From the NCBI RefSeq assembly GCF_024494595.1, contig NZ_JANHDI010000006.1:229398-293397 (forward strand): a stretch of 64,000 nucleotides of DNA. Direction: 5' to 3'. This document shows, in pieces, positions 25,989-34,410 of this stretch (position 1 is its first letter; each line of letters begins with the position of its first letter). This DNA comes from Halobellus rarus. Lineage in GTDB: Archaea > Halobacteriota > Halobacteria > Halobacteriales > Haloferacaceae. A program made the translations under genes and the position numbers. The notes under the pieces are model-generated. The model saw only the letters and a program-made list of their open reading frames with translations. It was not told the DNA's origin and did no database searches.

Positions 25989-28034
25989 ATGGAAGAGCGG
26001 AGGATCGGCGTCGACGTCGGCGGCACGTTCACGGACGTGACGCTGTCGCTCGGCGGCGAACTCGTGACCGCGAAGGTCCCGAGCACCGAAGACCAGAGCG
26101 AGGGCGTGATGGCCGGGATCGAAAAGGCCTGCGCGGAGGCCGGAATCGATCCCGAGACGCTGACGGAGTTCTCCCACGCGATGACCGTCTCGGTCAACGC
26201 GCTCCTCGAGGAGGACGGCGCGAAGACCGCGCTCGTCGCGACCGAGGGCTTCCGTGACGTCCTCGAGATCGGTCGCCAGGACCGGCCGTCGCTGTACGAC
26301 CTCGACGCGGAGAAGCCGACCCCCCTGGTTCCCAGACGCCGCCGATACGAGGTTTCCGAGCGAACGACGACCGAGGGGATCGAACGGCCCGTCGACGACG
26401 ACGAAGTGCGTGCGATCGCCGGCGAGATCCGCGAGGCGGACGTCGAGGCCGTCGCGGTCTCGCTCCTGCACGCGTACGCCCACCCCGAGAACGAGGAGCG
26501 CGTGGCGGAGGTGCTGCGGGAAGAACTCGACGTGCCCGTGTCGGCCTCCCACGAGGTCCTCGCGGAGTTCCGCGAGTACGAGCGGACGTCGACGACCGCC
26601 GTCGACGCGTACGTCCGGCCGGCGATCGACCGGTACGTCAGTCACCTGACCGAGAGCGCGGGAGAGAACGGCGTCCCCCAACCGCGGATTATGCAGGCTA
26701 ACGGCGGTATCACCGACGCCGACACGGTCAGACGAAACGCCGTCACGACCGTCCTCTCGGGGCCCGCCGCGGGCGTCGTGGGAGCCAGCGCGATGGCGGG
26801 CGACGGCGGCGACGACCGCTCGACTGGCGACGATGACCGTTCGGCCGGCGACGACCACCACGCGGGACTCGTCACCTTCGACATGGGCGGGACCTCGAGC
26901 GACGTGAGCCTCGTCCGCGACGGCGAGGCCGAGCGGACGACCGAGGGCGTGATCAACGACCGCCCGATCAAGACGCCGATGGTCGACATCGAGACGGTGG
27001 GCGCGGGCGGCGGATCGATCGCGTGGGTCGACGCCGGCGGCGCGCTCCGGATCGGGCCGCGCTCTGCCGGGGCCGATCCCGGGCCCGCCTGCTACGGAAA
27101 GGGCGGGACCGAACCGACCGTCACGGACGCGAACCTCGTCCTGGGGTACATCGGGTCGAGCACCAGCCTCGGCGGCGAGATGTCGCTGGACGAGGCGGCC
27201 GCCCACGACGTCCTCGCGGACCTCGCAGACGAGGCGGGGATGGACAGTGCATTGGAGGCCGCCCGCGGCGTCTACCGGGTCGCGAACGCGAACATGACGC
27301 GGGCGATCCGCTCTGTGACCGTCGAGCGAGGGTACGATCCCCGGAAGTTCGGGCTCGTCGCGTTCGGCGGCGCGGGGCCGATGCACGCGATCTCGATCGC
27401 GGACGGCCTCGATATCGACCGGGTCGTGATCCCGCGCGCCTCGGGCGTCCTGTCGGCCTACGGCCTGCTCGCGGCAGACGAGAAGCGCGACGCCGTTCGG
27501 ACCTATCAGCGATCGCTCGCGGACGTCGACCCCGACGACGTCGACGACGTGTACGAGGATCTATCCGAGGAGTTGCTCTCGGAAGTCAGTGAACGGGAGA
27601 ACGCCGACGTGACGTGCTCTGCGGACCTCAGATACGCCGGTCAGAGCTTCGAGCTCCCCGTCGACGTCGATCGGCCGTTCGACGCCCGGGAGGCCGGCGA
27701 GCGGTTCGCGGCGGCGCACGAGTCCGCGTACGGCTATCAGGCCGAGGAACCGGTCGAACTCGTGAACTGCCGTGTGACGACCACCGTCCCGCGGAGCGCA
27801 CCGGCGATCGACTACGCCGCCGGCGGGGAGCCACAGCGTGGGAGCCGGGAAGCGGCGTTCGCCGACGGGGTCCACGAGACCCCCGTGTACGACCGGGACC
27901 AGTTGGCACCCGGCGGGACGATCGAGGGGCCGGCGATCGTCGAGGGCGACGAGAGCACGATCGTCGTTCCGCCGAGTTGGGACGTGCGGGTGCGTGAAGA
28001 CGGCGCGCTGATCGCGGGGGTGGACGAGAAATGA
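25989..28034 (+). CDS. hyuA: Hydantoinase/oxoprolinase family protein, subunit A
   Basis: A 681-residue ATPase-like subunit of the HyuA/acetone carboxylase beta group. Signatures are the N-terminal RIGVDVGGTFTDVTLS, SHAMTVSVNALLEE, the phosphate loop FDMGGTSSDVSLV and the glycine-rich VGAGGGSIAWVDAGGALRIG with GPRSAGADPGPACYG. With HyuB it opens cyclic amides such as 5-oxoproline or N-methylhydantoin, using ATP. A 25-residue insert of Asp/Gly repeats near residues 270-295 (GDGGDDRSTGDD) is a low-complexity haloarchaeal addition. It abuts the carrier gene and overlaps hyuB by four bases (ATGA). No biotin or carboxylase subunit is nearby, which argues against acetone carboxylase. Confidence 0.93.
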   Translation: MEERRIGVDVGGTFTDVTLSLGGELVTAKVPSTEDQSEGVMAGIEKACAEAGIDPETLTEFSHAMTVSVNALLEEDGAKTALVATEGFRDVLEIGRQDRPSLYDLDAEKPTPLVPRRRRYEVSERTTTEGIERPVDDDEVRAIAGEIREADVEAVAVSLLHAYAHPENEERVAEVLREELDVPVSASHEVLAEFREYERTSTTAVDAYVRPAIDRYVSHLTESAGENGVPQPRIMQANGGITDADTVRRNAVTTVLSGPAAGVVGASAMAGDGGDDRSTGDDDRSAGDDHHAGLVTFDMGGTSSDVSLVRDGEAERTTEGVINDRPIKTPMVDIETVGAGGGSIAWVDAGGALRIGPRSAGADPGPACYGKGGTEPTVTDANLVLGYIGSSTSLGGEMSLDEAAAHDVLADLADEAGMDSALEAARGVYRVANANMTRAIRSVTVERGYDPRKFGLVAFGGAGPMHAISIADGLDIDRVVIPRASGVLSAYGLLAADEKRDAVRTYQRSLADVDPDDVDDVYEDLSEELLSEVSERENADVTCSADLRYAGQSFELPVDVDRPFDAREAGERFAAAHESAYGYQAEEPVELVNCRVTTTVPRSAPAIDYAAGGEPQRGSREAAFADGVHETPVYDRDQLAPGGTIEGPAIVEGDESTIVVPPSWDVRVREDGALIAGVDEK

Positions 28035-29689
28035 GCGACGATCCCACGACGGCGAACGGGGAAGCGACGAACGGAGGGTCGACAGACGGGACGCAAGACG
28101 AGATCGATCCCGTGACTCTGGAGATCCTCCGGAACCAACTGGAGAGCGTCGCCACCGAGATGGGCCACGTGCTCATCCGCGGGGCGTACTCGCCGAACAT
28201 CAAGGAGCGACAGGACTGCTCGACCGCGCTCTTCGACGCGTCGGGTCGGATGGTGGCGCAGGCCGAACACATCCCGGTCCACCTCGGCGCGATGCCCGAC
28301 GCGGTCGAGATCGTCCTCGAAAAGGACCCGAAACCGGGCGACGTGTTCATCGTCAACGACCCCTTCGCCGGGGGGACGCACCTGCCCGACATCACGCTGG
28401 TCTCGACGATCGCCCCCCGCGGCGAGGTGATCGGCTTCGCCGTGTCGCGGGCGCACCACGCAGACGTCGGTGGGAGTTCGCCCGGGAGTATGCCGCCGGG
28501 CGCCCAGGAGATCTACGAGGAGGGGCTTCGGCTGCCGGCGGTCCGACTCGTCGACGGCGGTGAGCCGAACGACGAGGTCCACGAGCTGATCCGGGCCAAC
28601 GTCCGGACGCCGGACGAGCGGGAGGCTGACCTCCGGGCCCAGCGCGCCGCGAACGCGCGGGCGGAAGAGCGGATCGGCGAGCTGCTGGAGGAACACGGCT
28701 CGACGCTGCTCGACGCGTTCGACGCCGTCATCGAGTACTCCCGCGAGCGCGTCGAAGCCGAACTCGCGGAGCTCCCGGACGGCACGTACCGGGCGCAAGA
28801 CGTCCTCGAAGGCGACGGCGTGACCGACGAGGACATCCCGATAAAAGCGGCCGTCACCGTCGACGGCGCCTCGATCGACGTCGACTTCGCCGGGACGGCC
28901 GACCAGGTGGCGGGCAACCTCAACGCGCCCCTGTCGGTGGCCAAGAGCGCGGTCTACTTCGTCGTCCGCGCGATCACCGATCCGGAGATCCCGCCGAACC
29001 ACGGCTGTTACGAGCCGGTATCGGTGTCGGCACCCGAGGGGTCGGTGCTCAACCCTGATCCTCCAGCGGCGGTCGTCGGCGGCAACGTCGAGACGAGCCA
29101 GCGGGTCACCGACGTCACGCTGGCCGCGCTGGCCGCGGCTGTCCCCGAAGAGGTGCCCGCCGGCGGGCAGGGAACGATGAACAACCTCATCATCGGTGAT
29201 CGGAGCGGTGAGTTCACCTACTACGAGACGATCGGCGGCGGGTTCGGCGCCCGTCCCGGGAAGGACGGGATGGACGGCGTGCAGGTCGGGATGACCAACA
29301 CGCTCAACACGCCGGTCGAGGCGATGGAGACCGAGTATCCGCTCCGCGTCGAGCGGTACGCACTGCGCCCGTCCAGCGGGGGCGACGGCCGATATCGGGG
29401 TGGACTGGGACTCGAACGGACGGTGACAGTCGAGACCGAGGCGACCGTGTCGCTGCTGACGGAGCGCCGTCGGACGGCCCCCGCGGGAATCGACGGCGGC
29501 GAGGACGGCGCGACCGGGGAGAACCTCGTCGACGGCGAGGACGTCCCCTCGAAGGCGTCTATCGACGTCGAGGCGGGGACGACCGTCTCGATCCGGACGC
29601 CCGGCGGTGGCGGTCACGGCGACCCCGACGACCGGGACCCGGCCGCCAGAGATCGCGACCGACGCGACGGGAAGGTGAACGGCCGATGA
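28031..29689 (+). CDS. hyuB: Hydantoinase/oxoprolinase family protein, subunit B
   Basis: A 552-residue HyuB-type subunit. After an acidic low-complexity leader it shows DPVTLEILRNQLESVATEMG, the typical opening, then SPNIKERQDCSTALFD, VNDPFAGGTHLPDITLV (about residues 110-127), GGGFGARPGKDG, and a Gly-rich C terminus ending in PGGGGHGDPDDRDPA. This matches the partner of HyuA in oxoprolinase/N-methylhydantoinase complexes. Both ends overlap neighbours by four bases (ATGA), so hyuA, hyuB and the racemase-like gene are strictly coupled. The native substrate is not fixed by sequence. Confidence 0.93.
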   Translation: MSDDPTTANGEATNGGSTDGTQDEIDPVTLEILRNQLESVATEMGHVLIRGAYSPNIKERQDCSTALFDASGRMVAQAEHIPVHLGAMPDAVEIVLEKDPKPGDVFIVNDPFAGGTHLPDITLVSTIAPRGEVIGFAVSRAHHADVGGSSPGSMPPGAQEIYEEGLRLPAVRLVDGGEPNDEVHELIRANVRTPDEREADLRAQRAANARAEERIGELLEEHGSTLLDAFDAVIEYSRERVEAELAELPDGTYRAQDVLEGDGVTDEDIPIKAAVTVDGASIDVDFAGTADQVAGNLNAPLSVAKSAVYFVVRAITDPEIPPNHGCYEPVSVSAPEGSVLNPDPPAAVVGGNVETSQRVTDVTLAALAAAVPEEVPAGGQGTMNNLIIGDRSGEFTYYETIGGGFGARPGKDGMDGVQVGMTNTLNTPVEAMETEYPLRVERYALRPSSGGDGRYRGGLGLERTVTVETEATVSLLTERRRTAPAGIDGGEDGATGENLVDGEDVPSKASIDVEAGTTVSIRTPGGGGHGDPDDRDPAARDRDRRDGKVNGR

Positions 29690-30402
29690 GCCGTCTCGGC
29701 GTCGTCGTCCCCTCGTCGAACACCACCGTCGAACCGGAGTTCCGCGCCGCGCTCCCGGACGACTGCACCGTGCACGCGGCGCGGATGCCGCTCGAGGACG
29801 TGACCAGGGAGGAACTCGACTCGATGGCCGACGACGCCGAGCGCGCGGCCTCGCTGCTCTCGCACGCGGCGGTCGAGGGCGTCGCCTACGCCTGCACCAC
29901 CGGGAGTCTCATCCACGGCTCCGGCTTCGACGCCCGCCTGGAATCCCGGCTGTCCGAGGCGGTCAGCGCGCCGGCGGTGGCGACCGCGCTCTCGGTCGTG
30001 CGCGCGTTGAACGCACTCGACGCGGATCGGATCGCCGTCGCGACGCCGTACTCGGCAGAGCTGGACCGCCTGGAGCGCGAGTACCTGGTCGAGAACGGGT
30101 TCGACGTCGTCTCGATCGACGGCCGAGGGCTCGTGGAGAACACCGCAATCGGCGCGTTGAGCCCCGACGAAGCCGAAAGTCAGGGTCGATCGGTCCTCTC
30201 GAACGCCCCCGATGCGGACGCGCTGTTCGTCTCGTGTACGAACTACCGATCGATGTCGGCGCTGGCGTCGCTGGAACGGGAGTTCGACGTCCCCGTCGTT
30301 TCGAGCAACGCGGCGACGGTCTGGGACCTGTGCAACCGGGTCGGCGTCCGGCCGAAGTTGGACGTTCGACTCCGAGAGGCCACGCCCGCCGACGGCGCGT
30401 AG
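29686..30402 (+). CDS. Asp/Glu/hydantoin racemase-superfamily protein (maleate isomerase/arylmalonate decarboxylase-like)
   Basis: A 238-residue two-domain alpha/beta protein. SRLGVVVPSSNTTVEPEF at the N terminus and two cysteines in matched positions, ACTTGS (about residue 69) and VSCTNYRS (about 184), are hallmarks of the maleate cis-trans isomerase/arylmalonate decarboxylase branch, where the cysteines do acid-base chemistry. The gene is coupled to hyuB by a four-base overlap. Epimerising a hydantoin or 5-oxoproline enantiomer so the HyuAB enzyme can use it is a plausible role; maleate isomerisation is an alternative. Confidence 0.85.
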   Translation: MSRLGVVVPSSNTTVEPEFRAALPDDCTVHAARMPLEDVTREELDSMADDAERAASLLSHAAVEGVAYACTTGSLIHGSGFDARLESRLSEAVSAPAVATALSVVRALNALDADRIAVATPYSAELDRLEREYLVENGFDVVSIDGRGLVENTAIGALSPDEAESQGRSVLSNAPDADALFVSCTNYRSMSALASLEREFDVPVVSSNAATVWDLCNRVGVRPKLDVRLREATPADGA

Positions 30403-30642
30403 TCCGAGTGGCCTCGCCCCGGTGTTGACGTTGCGGACGCGGTGCGGTCCGCGCTCGCGTCGACCGCATTGGAAGGCCGCACCGCGTGACACGGACGGGC
30501 GGTCTACGAACGTCTCTCAGACAGTGTCGGGTCGTCGCATCCACGGACCGTGCACGGCGATCGTCGAGAGAGCATTCGAGCGTGTTGCGGAACCCTCTGC
30601 CGATGCCGGAAGACGGCTGTCCGTGCGGCTCGAAGGGGTACT

Positions 30643-31653
30643 GTGACAGACACTCATCACGCGTGGTCTCTCGCTGAACGGCCACGCGGCGAACCGACCC
30701 GGGCGGATTTCGAGTTCGACGAATCGCCGGTTCCGACACCGAACTACGGCGAGGTCCTCGTCAAGGTACAGTATCTCTCGGTCGACCCGTACATGCGGGG
30801 TCGAATGCGGGACTCCGAATCGTACGCGGAGCCGTGGGCAGTCGGCGAGATGCTGGAAGGCGGCGTCGTCGGGGAGGTCGTCGACAGTCACAGCGACCAG
30901 TTCGAGATCGGAGACGTCGTCACCGGGAACGGGACCTGGAGCGAATACGCCGTCCTCGACGCCGCCGACACCCAGGCAATCGACACGGACGTTGCGGATC
31001 CCCCCGCGTACCTCGGGGCGCTCGGGATGCCCGGCCGAACGGCGTACTTCGGCTTGCTCGAGGTGGGTGACCCGAACCCCGGCGACACCGTCGTCGTCTC
31101 CGGCGCTGCGGGTGCGGTCGGATCCGTCGTCGGACAGATCGCGAAGCTGAACGGGTGCGATGTCGTCGGGTTTGCCGGCTCCGACGAGAAGGTGGCGTGG
31201 CTGACCGACGACCTCGGATTCGACGCCGCGGTCAACTACAAGGCGACCGACGACTATCGATCGGCGCTGGACGACGTCGCTCCCGAGGGAGTCGACGTGT
31301 ACTTCGACAACGTCGGCGGGCCCATTACCGACGCCGTCTTTTCGCGATTGGCGCTCGACGCCCGCGTCGCTGTCTGCGGACAAATCGCCCACTACAACGA
31401 CGAATCGGTCCCCACCGGGCCTCGGAAACTCCCGCAACTCATCGCCACCCGCGCCACCGTCCGGGGGCTGTTGGTCGGCGACTTTGCGCCTCGCTTCGGT
31501 GAAGCGAGCGAGCAACTCGCGGAGTGGGTCGCGACCGGCGACCTCACGCACCGTGAAACGATCGTCGACGGGTTAGAAGCCGCCCCCGACGCGTTCCTCG
31601 GGCTCTTTTCGGGGGACAACATCGGGAAACAGGTCGTCCGAGTGCGTCCGTAA
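30643..31653 (+). CDS. NADPH-dependent MDR reductase (CurA/leukotriene B4 dehydrogenase-like)
   Basis: A 336-residue oxidoreductase of the zinc-free MDR group that reduces alpha,beta-unsaturated ketones. Signs are SVDPYMRGRM near residue 48, the nucleotide motif VVSGAAGAVGSVVGQIAK (about 148-165), VDVYFDNVGG and the C-terminal GLEAAPDAFLGLFSGDNIGK. No ATG suits the N terminus. GTG 30643, preceded by GAAGGGGT, gives the normal family length and start (VTDTHHAWSL). The upstream frame is discarded as Arg-rich. Stand-alone; physiological substrate unknown. Confidence 0.9.
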   Translation: MTDTHHAWSLAERPRGEPTRADFEFDESPVPTPNYGEVLVKVQYLSVDPYMRGRMRDSESYAEPWAVGEMLEGGVVGEVVDSHSDQFEIGDVVTGNGTWSEYAVLDAADTQAIDTDVADPPAYLGALGMPGRTAYFGLLEVGDPNPGDTVVVSGAAGAVGSVVGQIAKLNGCDVVGFAGSDEKVAWLTDDLGFDAAVNYKATDDYRSALDDVAPEGVDVYFDNVGGPITDAVFSRLALDARVAVCGQIAHYNDESVPTGPRKLPQLIATRATVRGLLVGDFAPRFGEASEQLAEWVATGDLTHRETIVDGLEAAPDAFLGLFSGDNIGKQVVRVRP

Positions 31654-31749
31654 TCCGTCGATACGGGAGGGAAGATATCCGCGAACATTACTGAAGCGAC
31701 GTTTTCAGTCTCCTCGAAAGTTAATAGTCTCTGTGAGAACTGTCGCACT

Positions 31750-31995
31750 ATGGATTCGGTCCTCGCATCCTCCCTCAGCGGTTGTAACGTGATGACGACC
31801 GACGGTGCCGAAATCGGGACCGTCGAGAACGTGACGATGGATCCCTCGACGGGAGCGCTCGAACACCTCCGTCTGGATCCGAACGATCGAGCGACCAGTG
31901 GCTTCGATCGCGTCGAAGACGGGCAGTTACTCGTCCCGGCTCACAGGGTCGAAGCGAAGAAGGACTACCTCCTCGTCAGTCCCCCACGCCAGTAG
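31750..31995 (+). CDS. PRC-barrel domain protein
   Basis: An 81-residue protein consisting of one PRC-barrel: LASSLSGCNVMTTDGAEIG, VENVTMDPSTGALEHLRLDP and LLVPAHRVEAKKDYLLV are the successive strands. Small PRC-barrel proteins are numerous in haloarchaea; recent work ties related ones to cell division and RNA handling, but this particular protein has no assigned role. A TATA-like TTAATAG about 30 bases before the ATG indicates a leaderless message. Confidence 0.88.
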   Translation: MDSVLASSLSGCNVMTTDGAEIGTVENVTMDPSTGALEHLRLDPNDRATSGFDRVEDGQLLVPAHRVEAKKDYLLVSPPRQ

Positions 31996-32178
31996 GAACG
32001 GTTCGTTTTCGTATTCGCTGGGTTCGACCCTTGGGTAGGACGCCACAGGGCCGATGGCTACGCTGAGAGTCGCGGGCATCCCACGTAGGACGCTCTCGAT
32101 GTCCCACGCGACTCGCGGCACAGGCACTCGCAGTCGATTCTCCCGAGAGACTATACCGACCGACCGTATCGTCTAGAT

Positions 32179-32787
32179 ATGCCCACTTGGGACGAGCGGT
32201 TTCGCGAGGGAGAGTATCCACTCGATCCCGATCCAGCGCCGGTCCTCCGGCAGTACATCGGTTCGTTTCCGGACGGCCGCGCGCTGGATATCGCTACCGG
32301 GACCGGACGGAACGCCGTGTTTCTCGCCGAAAACGGGTATACGGTCGACGCGCTGGATAAATCGCGGGAGGGACTCCGAATCGCCCGGGAGAACGCGAAG
32401 AAGCGAGGCGTCGACGAGAACTGTTCGTGGATTCGGGGAGACGCCCACACCCACGAGTATCCCGACGAGATCTACGACGTGATCACGATTCAGTACTTCC
32501 AAATACTGGATCGGTTCACCGATATCAAAGCGGCGCTCGCCCCCGACGGCGTCATATACTATCAGACGCATCTCCGCACGACCGACTCGGTCGATCGCGG
32601 TCCGTCCGAACGCCACCGCGTCGGGGCGAACGAACTCCTCAGGGCCAGTCTCGATTTGACAGTCCTCCACTACCGAGAGTTCACCACCGGTACGGAGGGC
32701 CACCGGGGAGCGTGCGCGCAAGTGATCGCACGGAACTCACACGGGCATACGCAACAGGTCCCCCGCGAACCGGTCGCCGAGGACTGA
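32179..32787 (+). CDS. Class I SAM-dependent methyltransferase (TehB-like)
   Basis: A 202-residue methyltransferase. The first residues PTWDERFREGEYPLDPDPAP are typical of TehB/thiopurine-type enzymes; motif I is ALDIATGTGRNAVFLAE (about 36-52), the acidic residue ending strand 2 is in VDALDKSREGL, and motif IV is YDVITIQYFQI. Full length. A TATA-like ACTATACC lies 27 bases before the ATG (leaderless). It probably detoxifies a small soft nucleophile or oxyanion, but the family is too broad to say more. Confidence 0.88.
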   Translation: MPTWDERFREGEYPLDPDPAPVLRQYIGSFPDGRALDIATGTGRNAVFLAENGYTVDALDKSREGLRIARENAKKRGVDENCSWIRGDAHTHEYPDEIYDVITIQYFQILDRFTDIKAALAPDGVIYYQTHLRTTDSVDRGPSERHRVGANELLRASLDLTVLHYREFTTGTEGHRGACAQVIARNSHGHTQQVPREPVAED

Positions 32788-32915
32788 CCGATCTCTTCGA
32801 TCGGTCCCGTCTCCTCGGGCCTCACGCGCCGTGTCGGCGCACCGGCGGTCGAGACTCCGTGCTCGACCAGTGCAGCCTTATTACGCAGAGGCGTGTCATC
32901 GCACCTAGAGGACGG

Positions 32916-33893
32916 ATGGCCGAACTACTCATCCCCGCCGTGCTGTTCGTCGGAAGTCTCGGAGCGCTATTGCTCGCATCGGACGTGTTCACTTCGGCCG
33001 CGGAGCAAATCGGCCTCTCACTCGGGGTTTCGCCGTTCATAATCGGAGTGACGGTCGTGGCCGGTGGAACGTCGCTACCGGAACTCACCTCGTCGATTCT
33101 GGCAGTGCTCCGAGGCGCACCGGAAATCGTCATGGGAAGCGTCGTCGGGTCGAACATCTCGAATATGCTCTTGGTGCTGGGAACCGCGGCTGTCGTCGGC
33201 GGAAATATCCTCGTGATTCGCGAACTCGTCGAAGTCGACCTCCCGTTGCTTGTCGCGTCGGCGGTGTTCCTCCTCTTGGCCACGTGGGGCTCTCCGTTCT
33301 CGTGGTACGAGGGGCTGCTCGCGGTAGTAGCCCTGGGAGTGTACATCCAGTTCACCATCAGAGAGAAAGATCGGTACGTCGGTATGCTGATCGAAGAAAT
33401 GGTCGAGGAAAGCGGTGAGGCGGACTCAGAAGAGCCCAGGCCACAGACAGACACGAGGACTTACGCTCGACTGGTTCTGAGCATAGGGGTAGTTTTCGCC
33501 GCGGCGTACGGTCTCGTCGAGTCCATCATCACAGTCTCGACCACCCTTCAGATCGGAACGGAGATCGTCGCGATCACCGCGGTGGCGGTGGGAACGTCGC
33601 TCCCCGAGATCGTCGTCAGCATCGTAGCCGTGCGGAGGGACCTCCCCGGGTTGGCCGTCGGGAACGTCCTGGGTTCGAACCTTTATAACAGCTTCCTCGG
33701 TACCGGCCTACCGAGCCTCGCAGGCGACCTCGTCGTTCCGACCAGTATTCGCTCTTACGGACTTCCGGCAATGGTCCTGATCACGGTTCTGTACTTTTTC
33801 ATCACGCAGGACCGCGAAATAACGCGTTGGGAGGGAATGACGCTACTGCTCCTGTATGTGGTCTTTATTGTGAACCTCGGGAGTTTTCTTTAA
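32916..33893 (+). CDS. Sodium/calcium (cation/Ca2+) antiporter, CaCA family
   Basis: A 325-residue carrier with the two alpha repeats in canonical form: VAGGTSLPELTSSI with GSVVGSNISNM, and AVGTSLPEIVVSI with GNVLGSNLYNSFLG. An acidic cytoplasmic loop (EEMVEESGEADSEEPRP, about residues 160-177) separates the halves. It should exchange Ca2+ for Na+ at the cell membrane. ATG 32916 is chosen because the first helix (LLIPAVLFVGSLGALLLAS) begins directly after it; the open frame upstream is Arg-rich noise overlapping the methyltransferase. It is a more orthodox family member than the protein at 20313-21341. Confidence 0.92.
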   Translation: MAELLIPAVLFVGSLGALLLASDVFTSAAEQIGLSLGVSPFIIGVTVVAGGTSLPELTSSILAVLRGAPEIVMGSVVGSNISNMLLVLGTAAVVGGNILVIRELVEVDLPLLVASAVFLLLATWGSPFSWYEGLLAVVALGVYIQFTIREKDRYVGMLIEEMVEESGEADSEEPRPQTDTRTYARLVLSIGVVFAAAYGLVESIITVSTTLQIGTEIVAITAVAVGTSLPEIVVSIVAVRRDLPGLAVGNVLGSNLYNSFLGTGLPSLAGDLVVPTSIRSYGLPAMVLITVLYFFITQDREITRWEGMTLLLLYVVFIVNLGSFL

Positions 33894-34410
33894 ATTGGTG
33901 TTCCGAGTAGAACTCCAGCGGAAAGACGTTCGACCCGGTATCTTCCGAGCCACACAGTCACTCCGAAGAGGGCTACCCCTTGCTGGTCAGTCGCTCAAAC
34001 GACCATAGTAGGTGGAGTCCGGGAACGGCCGCGTGTGGGCTCCGAGAACGGCAGTTACCGAGAAGTCGGTGCTCGGGATCGTACAAAGACACCTGTTCTC
34101 GCAAGCGTACCGCTTGTGAAACAGTTCGCCTGACCGAAAATCCGAGACGGTTTACGGGGTCGCGTCCAACGAGACGAGAGAACAGTACCCAGCTGTTTCT
34201 CATCGCAACGTGAAAGAATAGCCGATTATGATAGTCAGAAATATTAAATATATTCACATTAGATAAAGTATTCTATATTAATTTATCAGGTGTGGTAGTT
34301 GTCTACTGTACTAGTATACTCTTTGTAGTTTTTACGTTGGCAAGCCATCTATTTTCTCGGACCGAAAAGCGACCGAAATATACCATTTGGAAATGTATTA
34401 TTGATATATG
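33894..34410. other. Intergenic between convergent genes, 517 bases
   Basis: No credible gene. The left 330 bases are GC-rich; the right 180 bases (34220-34400) are strongly AT-rich, with several T-runs that would stop transcription from both sides. Confidence 0.5.

Noticed and set aside
24765..27386. A long minus-strand open frame (873 codons) opposite the Nramp and hyuA genes
   Set aside because: It is a mirror of GC-rich codons: very rich in Arg, Asp and His with no motif, while the plus strand encodes clear families with coupled starts.
27812..29617. A 601-codon minus-strand frame opposite hyuB
   Set aside because: Same kind of antisense artefact; composition and lack of motifs show it is a shadow of hyuB.
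33980..34213. Small frames on both strands between the antiporter and MetE-like genes, considered as a transposase scrap
   Set aside because: No transposase motif, no inverted ends and no target duplication could be seen.
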